Source of the DNA: Larix sibirica
Lineage: Eukaryota > Streptophyta > Pinopsida > Pinales > Pinaceae
Direction of reading: 5' to 3'
NCBI GenBank assembly: GCA_004151065.3
Contig: NWUY0300016543.1
Coordinates: forward strand, 40,286-73,513
DNA: 33,228 nucleotides
The notes beneath the pieces were generated by a model. That model saw only the letters and a list, made by a program, of their open reading frames with translations. It was not told where the DNA came from and ran no database searches. Within the stretch, counting starts at the first letter, position 1, and every line of letters starts with the position of its first letter. The position numbers and the translations under genes are program-made. Positions 22,097-30,800 of the stretch are shown here, in pieces.

Positions 22097-23340
22097 TTAT
22101 GAATAATGGGGGTTCAATTGGTTTCTTCCATTCACTCCTTCATACCAAAAATCCCGATCAAGAATACTATCATTATCAGATAAATCATAATTGGTTTTTC
22201 CTAAAGATTCCCAGTAATTATTATCTTGATATTGATTCAAATTCATGAAATGCTCTATGGAATTCTCATCATGTTGATCCAAAACCACACAATGATAAGA
22301 TGAATCTTGACACTCGTAGGTTTCTTCATCAAAATATTTATTTAGAGGAGCATGCTTCAAAAATGAAGGAATAATGTGATATTTAGATGATGGGGGTGGG
22401 AGTTCGGGGCGATGAGATATATTTTGTCCCATATTTAAAATGGTTAACCCAGAACTTTCATGAGGTGAAATACCTAGTGATTGGTAATCACCAAAATCTT
22501 TGATTTCACAAGTAGGATTTATATTAGAGTGAGGGTTTAAAAGATGGAACTTAAGTTGATTTTCATCAACCCCTTATTCCATATAAACTTGATCAAGGGT
22601 GGAATTGTAGTCAAGGTTATCTAGATGTTGATCCAACTTCAAGAATTGTTTTGAGGCAATTGGTCCTTGATCATCCCTAACCAACTGATTGTTAACCATA
22701 TAGTGATTATGGAATTGTTCTTCTAAGGAATCCTCAACTGTGAAAGTTTCCCCTGAAGAATCACCTAAAGATTGATTATGGGGCTCTTTAAGAATCCCTT
22801 CATTTTGACCTCTGCACTCTTCATCCATAATTGTTAAGTCAATATGATCTTGAGGAATGAAGTGAGGATATCTAATTTGATTTGGGGTAACTGTCGATTC
22901 TTGATGTTGATAACTAGGATATATTTCCAAATTTTAGGTTATGTCCAAGTCAACATTTGTACTTTCATTAGGAAGTGAAGACAAAGCATTTTGAATGAAC
23001 TCATGTAAATCATTTTCAATTTATCTTTGAGGTTTGACATAATTATTTCTAAGATAATCTATGACTCTCTTGTTTATTGAAGGTTCAATTATTAGTTCAA
23101 TCAAGGTAAGATAGAAAATCACCTCAGAAGGGTCTACATCCAAATGATGAGGGAAATCATGGGATTCATTAGGTTCTTGATATTCATTTTCATACCCATA
23201 GAAATTCTATCACTATAATCCAATTCATATTCATTTTGTGATGATGATTCCCACTCATAATTGGCCTTTATTAATTCTTGAATTGCTTGGCTTAATTGAT
23301 TTAAGGATTGAGAAAAAGAGAGGAATATATCTAGTTCCAT
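22097..23340 (-). pseudogene. Unrecognised acidic Asn/Gln-rich protein, left copy
   Basis: The start ATG at 23340 gives MELDIFLSFSQSLNQLSQAI, a heptad-like hydrophobic pattern (possible short coiled coil), then a very acidic stretch ELDYSDRIS. A one-base deletion near 23195 shifts frame; beyond it the text continues with YENEYQEPNESHDFPHHL. The next long pieces (22574-22930 and 22097-22432) share one frame and include LGDSSGETFTVEDSLEEQF, IASKQFLKLDQHLDN, YFDEETYECQDSSYH and GRNQLNPHYS. Composition is rich in D, E, N, Q, S and H, with few hydrophobic cores and no zinc knuckle. It follows PBS-like motifs as a gag would, yet it does not look like gag. Function unknown. Confidence 0.55.
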
Positions 23341-23489
23341 TGCTTATATTTGTTTGATAATCTAGTTGAGTCACTTTGTGGAGTTTCCAGGTGAAGAGAT
23401 GGATTAGTGAGTCACCAAAATGATTTTTCGTTAAAATACCAAGGAAATCCTTGCTCCCCCAACAATGATGCTAAAAATGTTGTTGGAGA

Positions 23490-23590
23490 CATTTTTTTGG
23501 CTAGGGGTGCAATATATGCCATTAAGATCAAACTAGAGAACCCCTTTCTCCATGGAAATGACGCCAATTTTTTTGTCACACAACTTAGCA
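23490..23590 (-). other. Two PBS-like motifs, left copy
   Basis: The minus strand reads TTGGCGTCATTTCCATGGAG (about 23554-23573). About 95 nt later it reads TAGCATCATTGTTGGGGGAG (about 23453-23472), just beyond the listed end. Both look like decayed TTGGCGCCATTGCCGGGGAG, the type of primer-binding site known in plant Ty3 elements such as Athila. Each is followed by a similar A[A]GG-TTC segment, so the motif seems duplicated within the leader. Confidence 0.5.
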
Positions 23591-23950
23591 ACCTTGATAT
23601 TGCAAGGACTAAATGATTGCTAACATGGTGGAACCTTAAAATGATACCCCTAAGTGTCACACGGGTACATTCCTCTCTATTTAGGTTTCCAATATCCACC
23701 AAGGTAGATATGGACTAACCACGGGACGTGTACCCAGTCAATATTTTTTAGTTACTTTCCAATAAACACCAGATTTCCCATAATATTTGCAAGAATGATT
23801 TCTAAGAGACAAGGTGCCTTGGGAAATCAACAAATGGTTCAAAATATTGCACCCTATGAGGGGAATTCCGAGGGTTTTTAATTTAATGGATGGAAACAAC
23901 CCCTTAAGCATAAAGAGAAACTAGGATGATATGGAAATAAAAGTAAAATT

Positions 23951-24221
23951 ACTCTCAAATGGATTAGTGACCACAAAATAACTAAGCACAACAGGAAAAT
24001 GGTCGTCTTAAGGGTTTATATGGCTAAAATCTAAGTTTAAAGTACCTAGAATTTTAAGCATCCATGTCATTATTGGTATTAGGTGTTGAATTTTAATAGT
24101 TACCAATAATAAATCAAGTTCATATTTTGATTTGATTTAAGTTAAATACTTATATATGAAATTTATGAGTGAAAAATAGGTGCTAGTATGAGTTAAGGAT
24201 GCCTCAACACACAAATAGCTT
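23951..24221. other. Spacer between the inverted copies
   Basis: About 270 bp of AT-rich unique sequence separates the two inverted arms. I see no LTR terminus, coding frame or inverted repeat within it. If each arm is the 5' end of an LTR element, their outer LTR portions may lie partly here but are too diverged to recognise. Confidence 0.5.
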
Positions 24222-24594
24222 GCTGATTTTTAATATATCATATTTAGTTGCTCTTTTCACTTAAGGGGTTGTTTCCATCCATTAAATTCAAACCCATTAG
24301 CATTCCCCCCCATAGGATTCCATATTTTGAACCATTTTCCAATTTCCCAAGAGACCTTGTCTCTTAGAAATCAGTCTTGCAAGTATTGTGGGAAATATGG
24401 TCTTTAGTGGCAAGTACTTGAAAAAGATTGACTTGGGTCACCTCCTATGGTTAGTCCAAGTCTACCTTGCTGGATCTGGGAAACCTAAAGAGAGAGGACC
24501 TTACCCATGTGACACTTAGGGGTATAGTCCTTAGGTTCCACCAGGTTAGAAACCATTTAGTCATTGCAGTCTCAATGCTGCTAAGTTTTTGTGA

Positions 24595-24715
24595 TGACAT
24601 TTTTATCACTATTGCTGGGGAGAAACTAGTTCCCTGGTTTGATATTAACGACATATCTTTCACCCTTATCCAAAAATATTGTCTCTGACAACATTTTTTG
24701 TGCCATTGCTGGGGA
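24595..24715 (+). other. Two PBS-like motifs, right copy
   Basis: TATCACTATTGCTGGGGAG (about 24603-24621) and TTGTGCCATTGCTGGGGAAC (about 24698-24717) are spaced about 95 nt apart, as in the left copy. Both can be read as decayed TTGGCGCCATTGCCGGGGAG. Their presence at equivalent positions in two diverged copies argues that the duplication of the motif is ancestral to both. Confidence 0.55.
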
Positions 24716-24988
24716 ACAAGGAGTTCCTTAGTGTTTTAATGATAAATCATTTTGGCGAAGTACTCCATCTCTTCACTTGGAGACTCCACAAAGTGACTCC
24801 ATTGGATTATCAATCAAAGATAAGCAATGGACCTAGATATATTACTCTCATTTTATCAAGCATTAAATAAATTAATCCAAGTAGTTCAAGAATTAAGAGA
24901 GGTCAATGACAAGTGGGAATCATCATAAAAAATGAAGATGAATGGGATTATAGTGATAGAATTTCCAATCGGTATGAAAATGAATATC

Positions 24989-24993
24989 AATAA
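24989..24993. repeat. 5-bp target-site duplication, left side of solo LTR
   Basis: AATAA immediately precedes the LTR start TG at 24994. The same five bases follow the LTR end at 25692-25696. Confidence 0.85.
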
Positions 24994-25691
24994 TGTAATT
25001 CCCCAACTAACATGTTAATGATAATGAAATATATAATAGGAAAATAATTATAAATAATAATTAGATGCATAATTAATGCTAAAGTAATATTTTTCAAGCT
25101 AAAGTAGGGTTAATGCATAGATGACAAGTGTCATCCATGCAGATAAAAATTATTTTAATAATAAGGAAAATGGGCTTATAAGAGGAGGGGGAAGGATTTC
25201 ATGAGGGGTCTTCTTCTTCTTCTTACTTTGGGGGTAGTTGGTGGGGGGGAGGTTGGAGGTCTAGTTAGTTGGTTCTATGAGATTTGCTTGTTGGAGGAGT
25301 AGGGTGAGAGGGTTTTCTTACTATGGTAAGGAGGTATCCGTTTGAAATATTTTTACTGATTGAGGTATCAGGGGCTTTGATTTTTGCATTGAGGGGTGGG
25401 TTGGGTGGTGATTCACCCCCACACATTATTGTTCGTGTCTTATGCTAGCATTGGACTTGATTGTTGTTGATATTGTAGATGGTGTGGGCCTGCTGCACAC
25501 ACTAATGTAAGTCAAATTTTTCCATGTTTCCATTTCCAGGTATGTTCTCTCTCTCTTCCCTTTAGAATAATCTTATGTCTCATAATTTATATGCAAATAC
25601 TTATGGTTTTATGTTGTGGTTGTTAGTTCTAGCAGTGACATTAGAGGATTGATATGATGGATTAAATAGTTTTTTAAAGGTAGGTACTACA
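24994..25691 (+). mobile_element. Solo LTR, 698 bp, inserted in the right copy
   Basis: It begins TGTAATTCCCC and ends GGTACTACA, so it has TG...CA ends with a short imperfect inverted repeat (TGTAAT / ACTACA), flanked by identical AATAA duplications. The left copy of the host unit lacks it and shows the uninterrupted site (GAATATCAAGAACCTAATGA near 23175), which confirms both boundaries. A TATA-like TATAAG at 25177-25182 suggests transcription on the plus strand. There is no internal region or second LTR, so it is the product of LTR-LTR recombination. The TGTAA-CCCC-type start is common in plant Ty3 LTRs. Strand is inferred from the TATA box only. Confidence 0.88.
25177..25182 (+). promoter_or_regulatory. 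TATA box of the solo LTR
   Basis: TATAAG in the context GGGCTTATAAGAGGAGGGGG, 183 bp from the LTR start, is a good U3 promoter position. The GC-richer surroundings make a chance match less likely than elsewhere in the window. A CTTCTTCTTCTTCTT stretch follows 30 bp downstream. Confidence 0.5.
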
Positions 25692-25696
25692 AATAA
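25692..25696. repeat. 5-bp target-site duplication, right side of solo LTR
   Basis: AATAA directly follows the LTR end CA at 25690-25691 and equals 24989-24993. After it the host unit resumes with CTTAACGAAACCCATG, matching CCTAATGAATCCCATG in the left copy. Confidence 0.85.
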
Positions 25697-27090
25697 CTTA
25701 ACGAAACCCATGATTTCCCTCATCAATTGGATGCAGACCCTTCTAAGGTGGCTATCCAAGTTCCCTTGAATAAACTAATGAGTGAACCTTCAATAAAAAA
25801 TATATTAACATAGTATATTAGAAATAATTCTATCATAATTTAATCACAAACTGAAAGGGATCTTCCTGAGATCATTCAAAATTATCTATATTTACTTCCC
25901 AATGAAGGTAAAAATGATGACTTGGACATAACATGTAGTTTGGAAATTGATCCTAGTGATCACCATCAAGTATCTACGCTTGCCCAAAATTAGATTGATT
26001 AGATCCCCTCACTTCATTCCTCAAGATAAAATTGAATTAACAATTCCAGATGAAGAGTGGGGGGATCCAGATGAAAGGATTCTTGAAGAGCCCCATAGTT
26101 AATCTTTAGGTGATTCCTCAAGAGAAATTTTCACAGTTGAGGATTCATTGGACAACAATTCCTTGAGCACTATATGGTTAACAATCAACCAGATAGGGAT
26201 GATCAAGGACCAATTGCCTCATAACCTTTCTTGAAGTTGGATCAATGTTTGGATAACCCTGACTATGATTCAAACCTTGATCAAGTCACTATGGAATAAG
26301 GGGTTGATACAAATAAAATTAAGTCCCATATTTTAAACCCTCATCCTAATCTAAATCCTATGTGTGAAATCAAATATTTTGATGATTACCAATCACTAGA
26401 CCTTTGACCTCATGAAAGTTCCGGGTTAATCATTTTGAATATGGGATAAAATACATCTCATCAACCCGACCTCCCAACCCCATCATATGAATATCACATT
26501 ATTCCTCATTTTAAAATCATGTTCCTATGGATAAATATTTCGATGAAGAAACCTACAAGTGTCAAGATTCATCTAATCATTGTATGGCTATGGATTGACA
26601 CGATGAGAATTCCACAGAGCATTTCCTAAATTTGAATCAATATCAGGATAATAATTACTATGAATCTATTGGAAAACCCAATTATGATTTATTTGATAAT
26701 GAAAGTATTCTTGATCAGTATTTTGAGATGAAGGAGTGAACAAAGGCAATTGAACCCCCATTCTTCATAATTTAAAATTGATCTCTTCCCTAATTTTTAT
26801 CCCACTCATGAGATAAATAACACCAATGATTTTAAATCTCAAATTCTTTCCTCTCATGGTGTTTTAAGGTCAATAGTTATAAACGATGTGAGGAAAAATT
26901 GATTTCCTCAATCCACCCACCCATCCGCATTCTTGGAATCTATCATCACGTTGAATCACAATTCTTTGATCAAAATTTTAAGTGGAGAAGGAAACATGTG
27001 CCGTTAAACCTATGGAGAAATTTCACATGACCTTTTTTCACCATCTCTCACACATCATGATTTGGTGAACGCTCCTTTTCAATTTGATAT

Positions 27091-29267
27091 TCCCATTGAA
27101 ATTTGGATTGAGAAATCATGAAAAGGTGAGTCTCAACCTTGTCTTGAATTCATCCTTCAAAGTCATAATTCTTATTCAATTTCTATCGAGGAATGATAAA
27201 AATCCTCTCATAAATTCACCTACTTGCTAATGCATCCTTGAATTTCTCACCATAAATCTTGAAGCAAGATGAGTTGATCCATTTAATGAATGGATCCTAT
27301 TGCCTTCACTGGTTAGTTTAGGAGTAGGTAGAATAAACAAGTTCACCGTTGAACATTATAATAGCTTTAGTTTCACAATTTTTAGCTTTTTCGTTATTTT
27401 GTCATTTAGTCAGATTTATTTCTCAAAATAGTTAGAAAATTTGAGCATTTTATTTCATTTCAGTTGCTTTATTATATTTATTTACGACTACTAACAATGG
27501 TATATGATAAGGGTATAATTTTGTGATTGTAGGTATTTTGTTTTTTATTGTTGCCACAGACTAGAGATTATGTGGTTATCAAGCACTCTCTCCCTCAGAG
27601 CACTTACCCCCCGCAATAAGAAATAAAGTGCACTAAGTTCAAATAAACACTTATTAAGGTAAAATACTATTCAAGATTGATTTTCCAGTGCCTTAGCCCT
27701 AGGGTTTTTATACAAATTAACTTCAGATTTGCATGTAATTCCTAGGATGCATGCTAATTTAATATGCAAGTGTATATTTATTCCTAGTGCCAAACAAAAC
27801 AAGAGAAGTGCGTTTTAGTGAATGGAGAGAGAGAACCAGTTAAGAGAAATCTGATTGGTGCCTTGTATTTGGGTAGGGAAGTCGATTCATGCTTCCTATG
27901 ACTTGAGATGTAATTGATAGATTAATCTTGATGAGGCCATTGAGAAATCTACCAAGTTAATCTAGATGAGGCGTTTCCTTGGATCCAAACTTTCTTCTAA
28001 CCTGCAAAATGAGAAAGATTATTAGTGAAAGGAAGTCAAAACTTGAAATTCCAAACCTTGCAACAAAAACCAACAAACAAATTAGATTAAAATGCATGAA
28101 AGGAAAGAAATAAAACATAAGAAAATAGAAGCAACCGTAGTAAATTTTCTAAGTGGAATTCCTTGTCAAAACCCCCAATATGACTTGCATAATTGTGAAA
28201 TCATATTCATACATCAATAAAATAAATCAATTTTACCTCAAATTAGATCCACTACAATTTACACATAAAAGAGAAGCAAGAGCCGTAATCCATATACTCA
28301 CAACACAAGGATCGCCATAAATAATTTTTAGAAATCAGAAGTCTGTTGTATTGCTATAGCAAACTGTCTCACTTTAAAAATGATCTTATCTCTCTCTTAT
28401 AACTTAAGAGGAGAGAAAAATACCTAATCTAAAGAGATCAAATATTGAGATATTCATTTGATTCTCGTTTACAAATCAATGGTTAAGATTAAAATTTATA
28501 TTGTCGAGTTTTCACATGGCCAAGTGTGCCTTCCTCTAATTCACCCCCTTTTCTATGCAGTCCAAATAAAGATGCCAAAGTGTCAAAAATGCCAAGAAAG
28601 ACATGTATGGATGTTTCCTCATCAATGAGGGATGGTTGAGGTGGATTTAGTGGTCCATATGAGATGATCTACTATGTTGAAATTTTCCTTCCTTGGGAAA
28701 ATTCGCCCTCCTCAAAATATCCATCTAGCAGAGTCCAAAACATATGAAATTTCTCCTCAATTTGTTGATTGGAAATCCTTGTCACATTTTAGAAGGATCC
28801 ACTTCATTATTTGCTCAATTACATTACCTGTTTCCATTTAAATCACACAAACATTTTTTAAATCAAACTTTAGAAAGTCTTTTTTAATAATCACTTATTA
28901 GTTGGATATTGCTCAATTCATGATAAAAAAACTTGGGAGTTTAATCGGATGGATTCCATGATGCTTGAATAACCAATACCAATCCATACCATACGAAAAC
29001 CTGATATGAAATATTCATTTATTTGTTGTTCCAAATTATTAATATTGGACTTTGGCTTTTTTAATTGAAAACTTAGGCAAAACCATTAATTAAAGCCTAT
29101 TAGTCTATATGAGTTAAAAACCACATTTGGAAGGATCAAATTGGATTCCAATTGATGCAATATGACAAATGGTGATGGAATATAATCCCATGTTGTTAGT
29201 TGGTCCTATTGACCAAGTCAAACCTCCCTTTAACCAAGTCAAAATGTTGAAAAAATCAACTTTGGTN
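27091..29267. other. Continuation of the retroelement relic, then unassigned intergenic sequence
   Basis: About 27091-27300 still shows coding-like plus-strand text from the right copy. From about 27330 it becomes T-rich, with TTTTATTTCATTTCAG near 27447-27462, which resembles a splice acceptor but is unproven. From 27600 to 29160 I see no frame, only short direct repeats such as TTAATCTTGATGAGGC and TTAATCTAGATGAGGC (near 27924 and 27958). An N is at 29267. Confidence 0.45.
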
Positions 29268-29341
29268 ACCCCATATATGCCCCCCTTGGGGTCATATCAT
29301 ATACATTTAACCCCATATATGCCCCCCTTGTGTCATATCAA
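29268..29341. repeat. 42-bp tandem duplication with CCCCATATATGCCCCCC
   Basis: ACCCCATATATGCCCCCCTT at 29268 recurs at 29310, and each is followed by TG/GG, then GTCATATCA. The second copy is a few bases shorter. The ambiguous base at 29267 sits directly before the array, which may reflect an assembly problem at this duplication. Confidence 0.8.
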
Positions 29342-29584
29342 GTTCCTTCTTAATCATACAAAGAATCTCATCTATCTCTTGATGTCACCATGGAATGATA
29401 GCCACATGAATCTCCTTTTATGTGTTCAAATGTAAAAATGCAAATAATTTAGATATGGAACACCACAATTCTTGGGTGAAGTTTTGGTTCACACACCCAC
29501 ATACGAGAAAAGGATAATGACACTTCAAAATAAAAACATACAAAATTAATTTCCATAAATATTTGAGTACATAGTATATTATAA

Positions 29585-30800
29585 CCTACACCATATTAAA
29601 CAAAAATGTATTCAACATATGTACCCTTTGAAGGTTCAGATGGACATGTGATTTCAACCCTGATAAATTTTCTTCTATAGTGGAGCAGTGTCGTAGATTT
29701 GACCTATATAAAAAAGGCACGTTCACACCTAATATAACTTCCTTCACCAGAGAAAGACCATATTTCTTCAAAACCAACGGGGCATCACATTCTTTAAAAG
29801 ACCAAGAGGGACCAGCCTCTCCTCTACTTTCTTTTCTTGGACAATATTTCTTTCTAGTATTTGAAGAAATAAGACATCTCCTAACACCTAATGTGTCAGT
29901 TTTTTTCACTAATATTTTCCTCCATAAATAAGATGAAACATTTTAAATATATGCATAGCATCTAGTAAGTGGGAAATCTTAAGATGCTCCCAATATGGAA
30001 GCTCATAAAACACACATTTCATTTTTATCCAATGAGAATTTTCTTAAAATAAGTGTTGAAAAATTTAGGATCATCGAACATAGGTTCCCCATTTGAATCG
30101 AAAATTTATACAAATTTCTTCTCTTTCTCTGTTCCATATTCCCTAAGGCAGTCAATCAATGGCATTAGTTTAGATCCCGAGTTCTCTATGGTTTACCATT
30201 GAAATCATATGTTTTTCTCTATAAGGGTAGTCTTTTGGGAGGAATACCCTAGAGTATTTGTACACCATATTTCATAGGTTGTTGGACCACCTAGCATTTA
30301 TAGAAGGTTTACCACATTTAAATCCATGATACCCTCTTGTTACAAGATTCTTGATGTTATTGTATACAGAGCACATTAAGATTAAAGAAGGAAATTGTAC
30401 CAAATTAGCTATGCAAAATAATATTGGTACGAAGATAAGCAAATCAATCAACATGCTTACTAGAGAAAAATCCTTATCACGGATAACCATGTGTGATGTA
30501 GGCACATATTCCATACAATGTAAAAGACCTCTCCATTGGGAGGGGTCTTGATATGTCATATACAACCATCCCTTCCAATAATTGCTTAAAATCATAAATC
30601 AATGGTTGTAATTAGACATTCATATTCTTAATTTGTCTTCTAATAGGGACTATAAGAGTCAATATAAGATGCTTATACTTCATGGATAACCATGTGGGAA
30701 TATTGCTATTGATCAGAAATATTGGCCAAATAGAATAGTTGTTGTTTTAGAGGGCATATGGGATAGTCCATCCATGGATATGCTCAATCGAAGGATCTAT
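29585..30800 (-). pseudogene. CACTA-family (TNP2 / Transposase_21) transposase, decayed
   Basis: Read on the minus strand from about 30746: NNNYSIWPIFLINSNIPTWL, then KHLILTLIVP, then LQPLIYDFKQLLEGMVVYDI with only one stop, then FTLYGICAYITHGYP, LPKDYPYREK near 30215-30245 and LPYWEHLKISHLLDAMHI near 29945-30000. These follow the order of plant TNP2 transposases (S-WPV-NLPPW, PLI-ELK-LW-GV-YD, F-A-L---DFPA, FLP-HPYR, ELPYW--L--RHNLDVMHI). The last piece, 29586-29909, is an open frame of 107 codons with SWSFKE, then LKKYGLSLVKEVI and LSGLKSHVH, matching the start of the next conserved region (DUF4218-like). Frameshifts and stops make it a pseudogene. No clear CACTA terminal inverted repeats were found in the window. 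Confidence 0.85.

Larger units (their letters stand above)
21785..23950 (-). mobile_element. Left copy of a head-to-head inverted retroelement-like unit
   Basis: Read on the minus strand, this block matches 24222-27090 (plus strand) nearly end to end, by eye at roughly 80-88% identity, once a 703-bp insertion in the right copy is removed. Both copies then come to about 2,165 bp. Order in the unit: a non-coding part including CTTAAGGGGTTGTTTCCATC, two primer-binding-site-like motifs, then a long acidic reading frame. Similarity stops at about 21785, close to the truncated LINE end at 21738. It resembles the 5' part of a Ty3-type LTR element, but no gag, protease, RT or integrase is visible. 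Confidence 0.8.
24827..26774 (+). pseudogene. Unrecognised acidic Asn/Gln-rich protein, right copy
   Basis: ATG at 24827 gives MDLDILLSFYQALNKLIQVV, matching the left copy's start with conservative changes. A one-base loss near 24927 breaks the frame where the left copy is intact. The frame is then cut by the solo LTR at 24994-25691. Beyond it, readable pieces include HYMVNNQPDRDDQGPIAS, FLKLDQCLDNPDYDSNLDQV and RQLNPHSS, with more stops than the left copy. The stops after VTME (TAA at about 26297) and after NPHSS occur at the same places in the left copy, so they predate the split or belong to the ancestral protein. Function unknown. Confidence 0.5.
24222..27090 (+). mobile_element. Right copy of the head-to-head inverted unit
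   Basis: This is the plus-strand counterpart of 21785-23950. It starts near ATATCATATTTAG, keeps CTTAAGGGGTTGTTTCCATC at 24261, and has the same leader, PBS-like motifs and downstream reading frame. It contains a 698-bp solo LTR at 24994-25691. Homology to the left copy ends near GATTTGGTGAAC at 27061-27072. The sequence then continues with coding-like text on the plus strand (IPIEIWIEKS and SQPCLEFILQSHNSY), so this copy extends further than the left one. Confidence 0.8.

Noticed and set aside
29662-29676. TTTTCTTCTATAGTG as a CACTA terminal repeat
   Set aside because: It lies inside the transposase reading frame (encoding STIEENL on the minus strand) and has no partner, so the match is coincidental.
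29680-29931. Plus-strand frame of 83 codons
   Set aside because: Antisense to the CACTA transposase C-terminal frame, which has the recognisable text.
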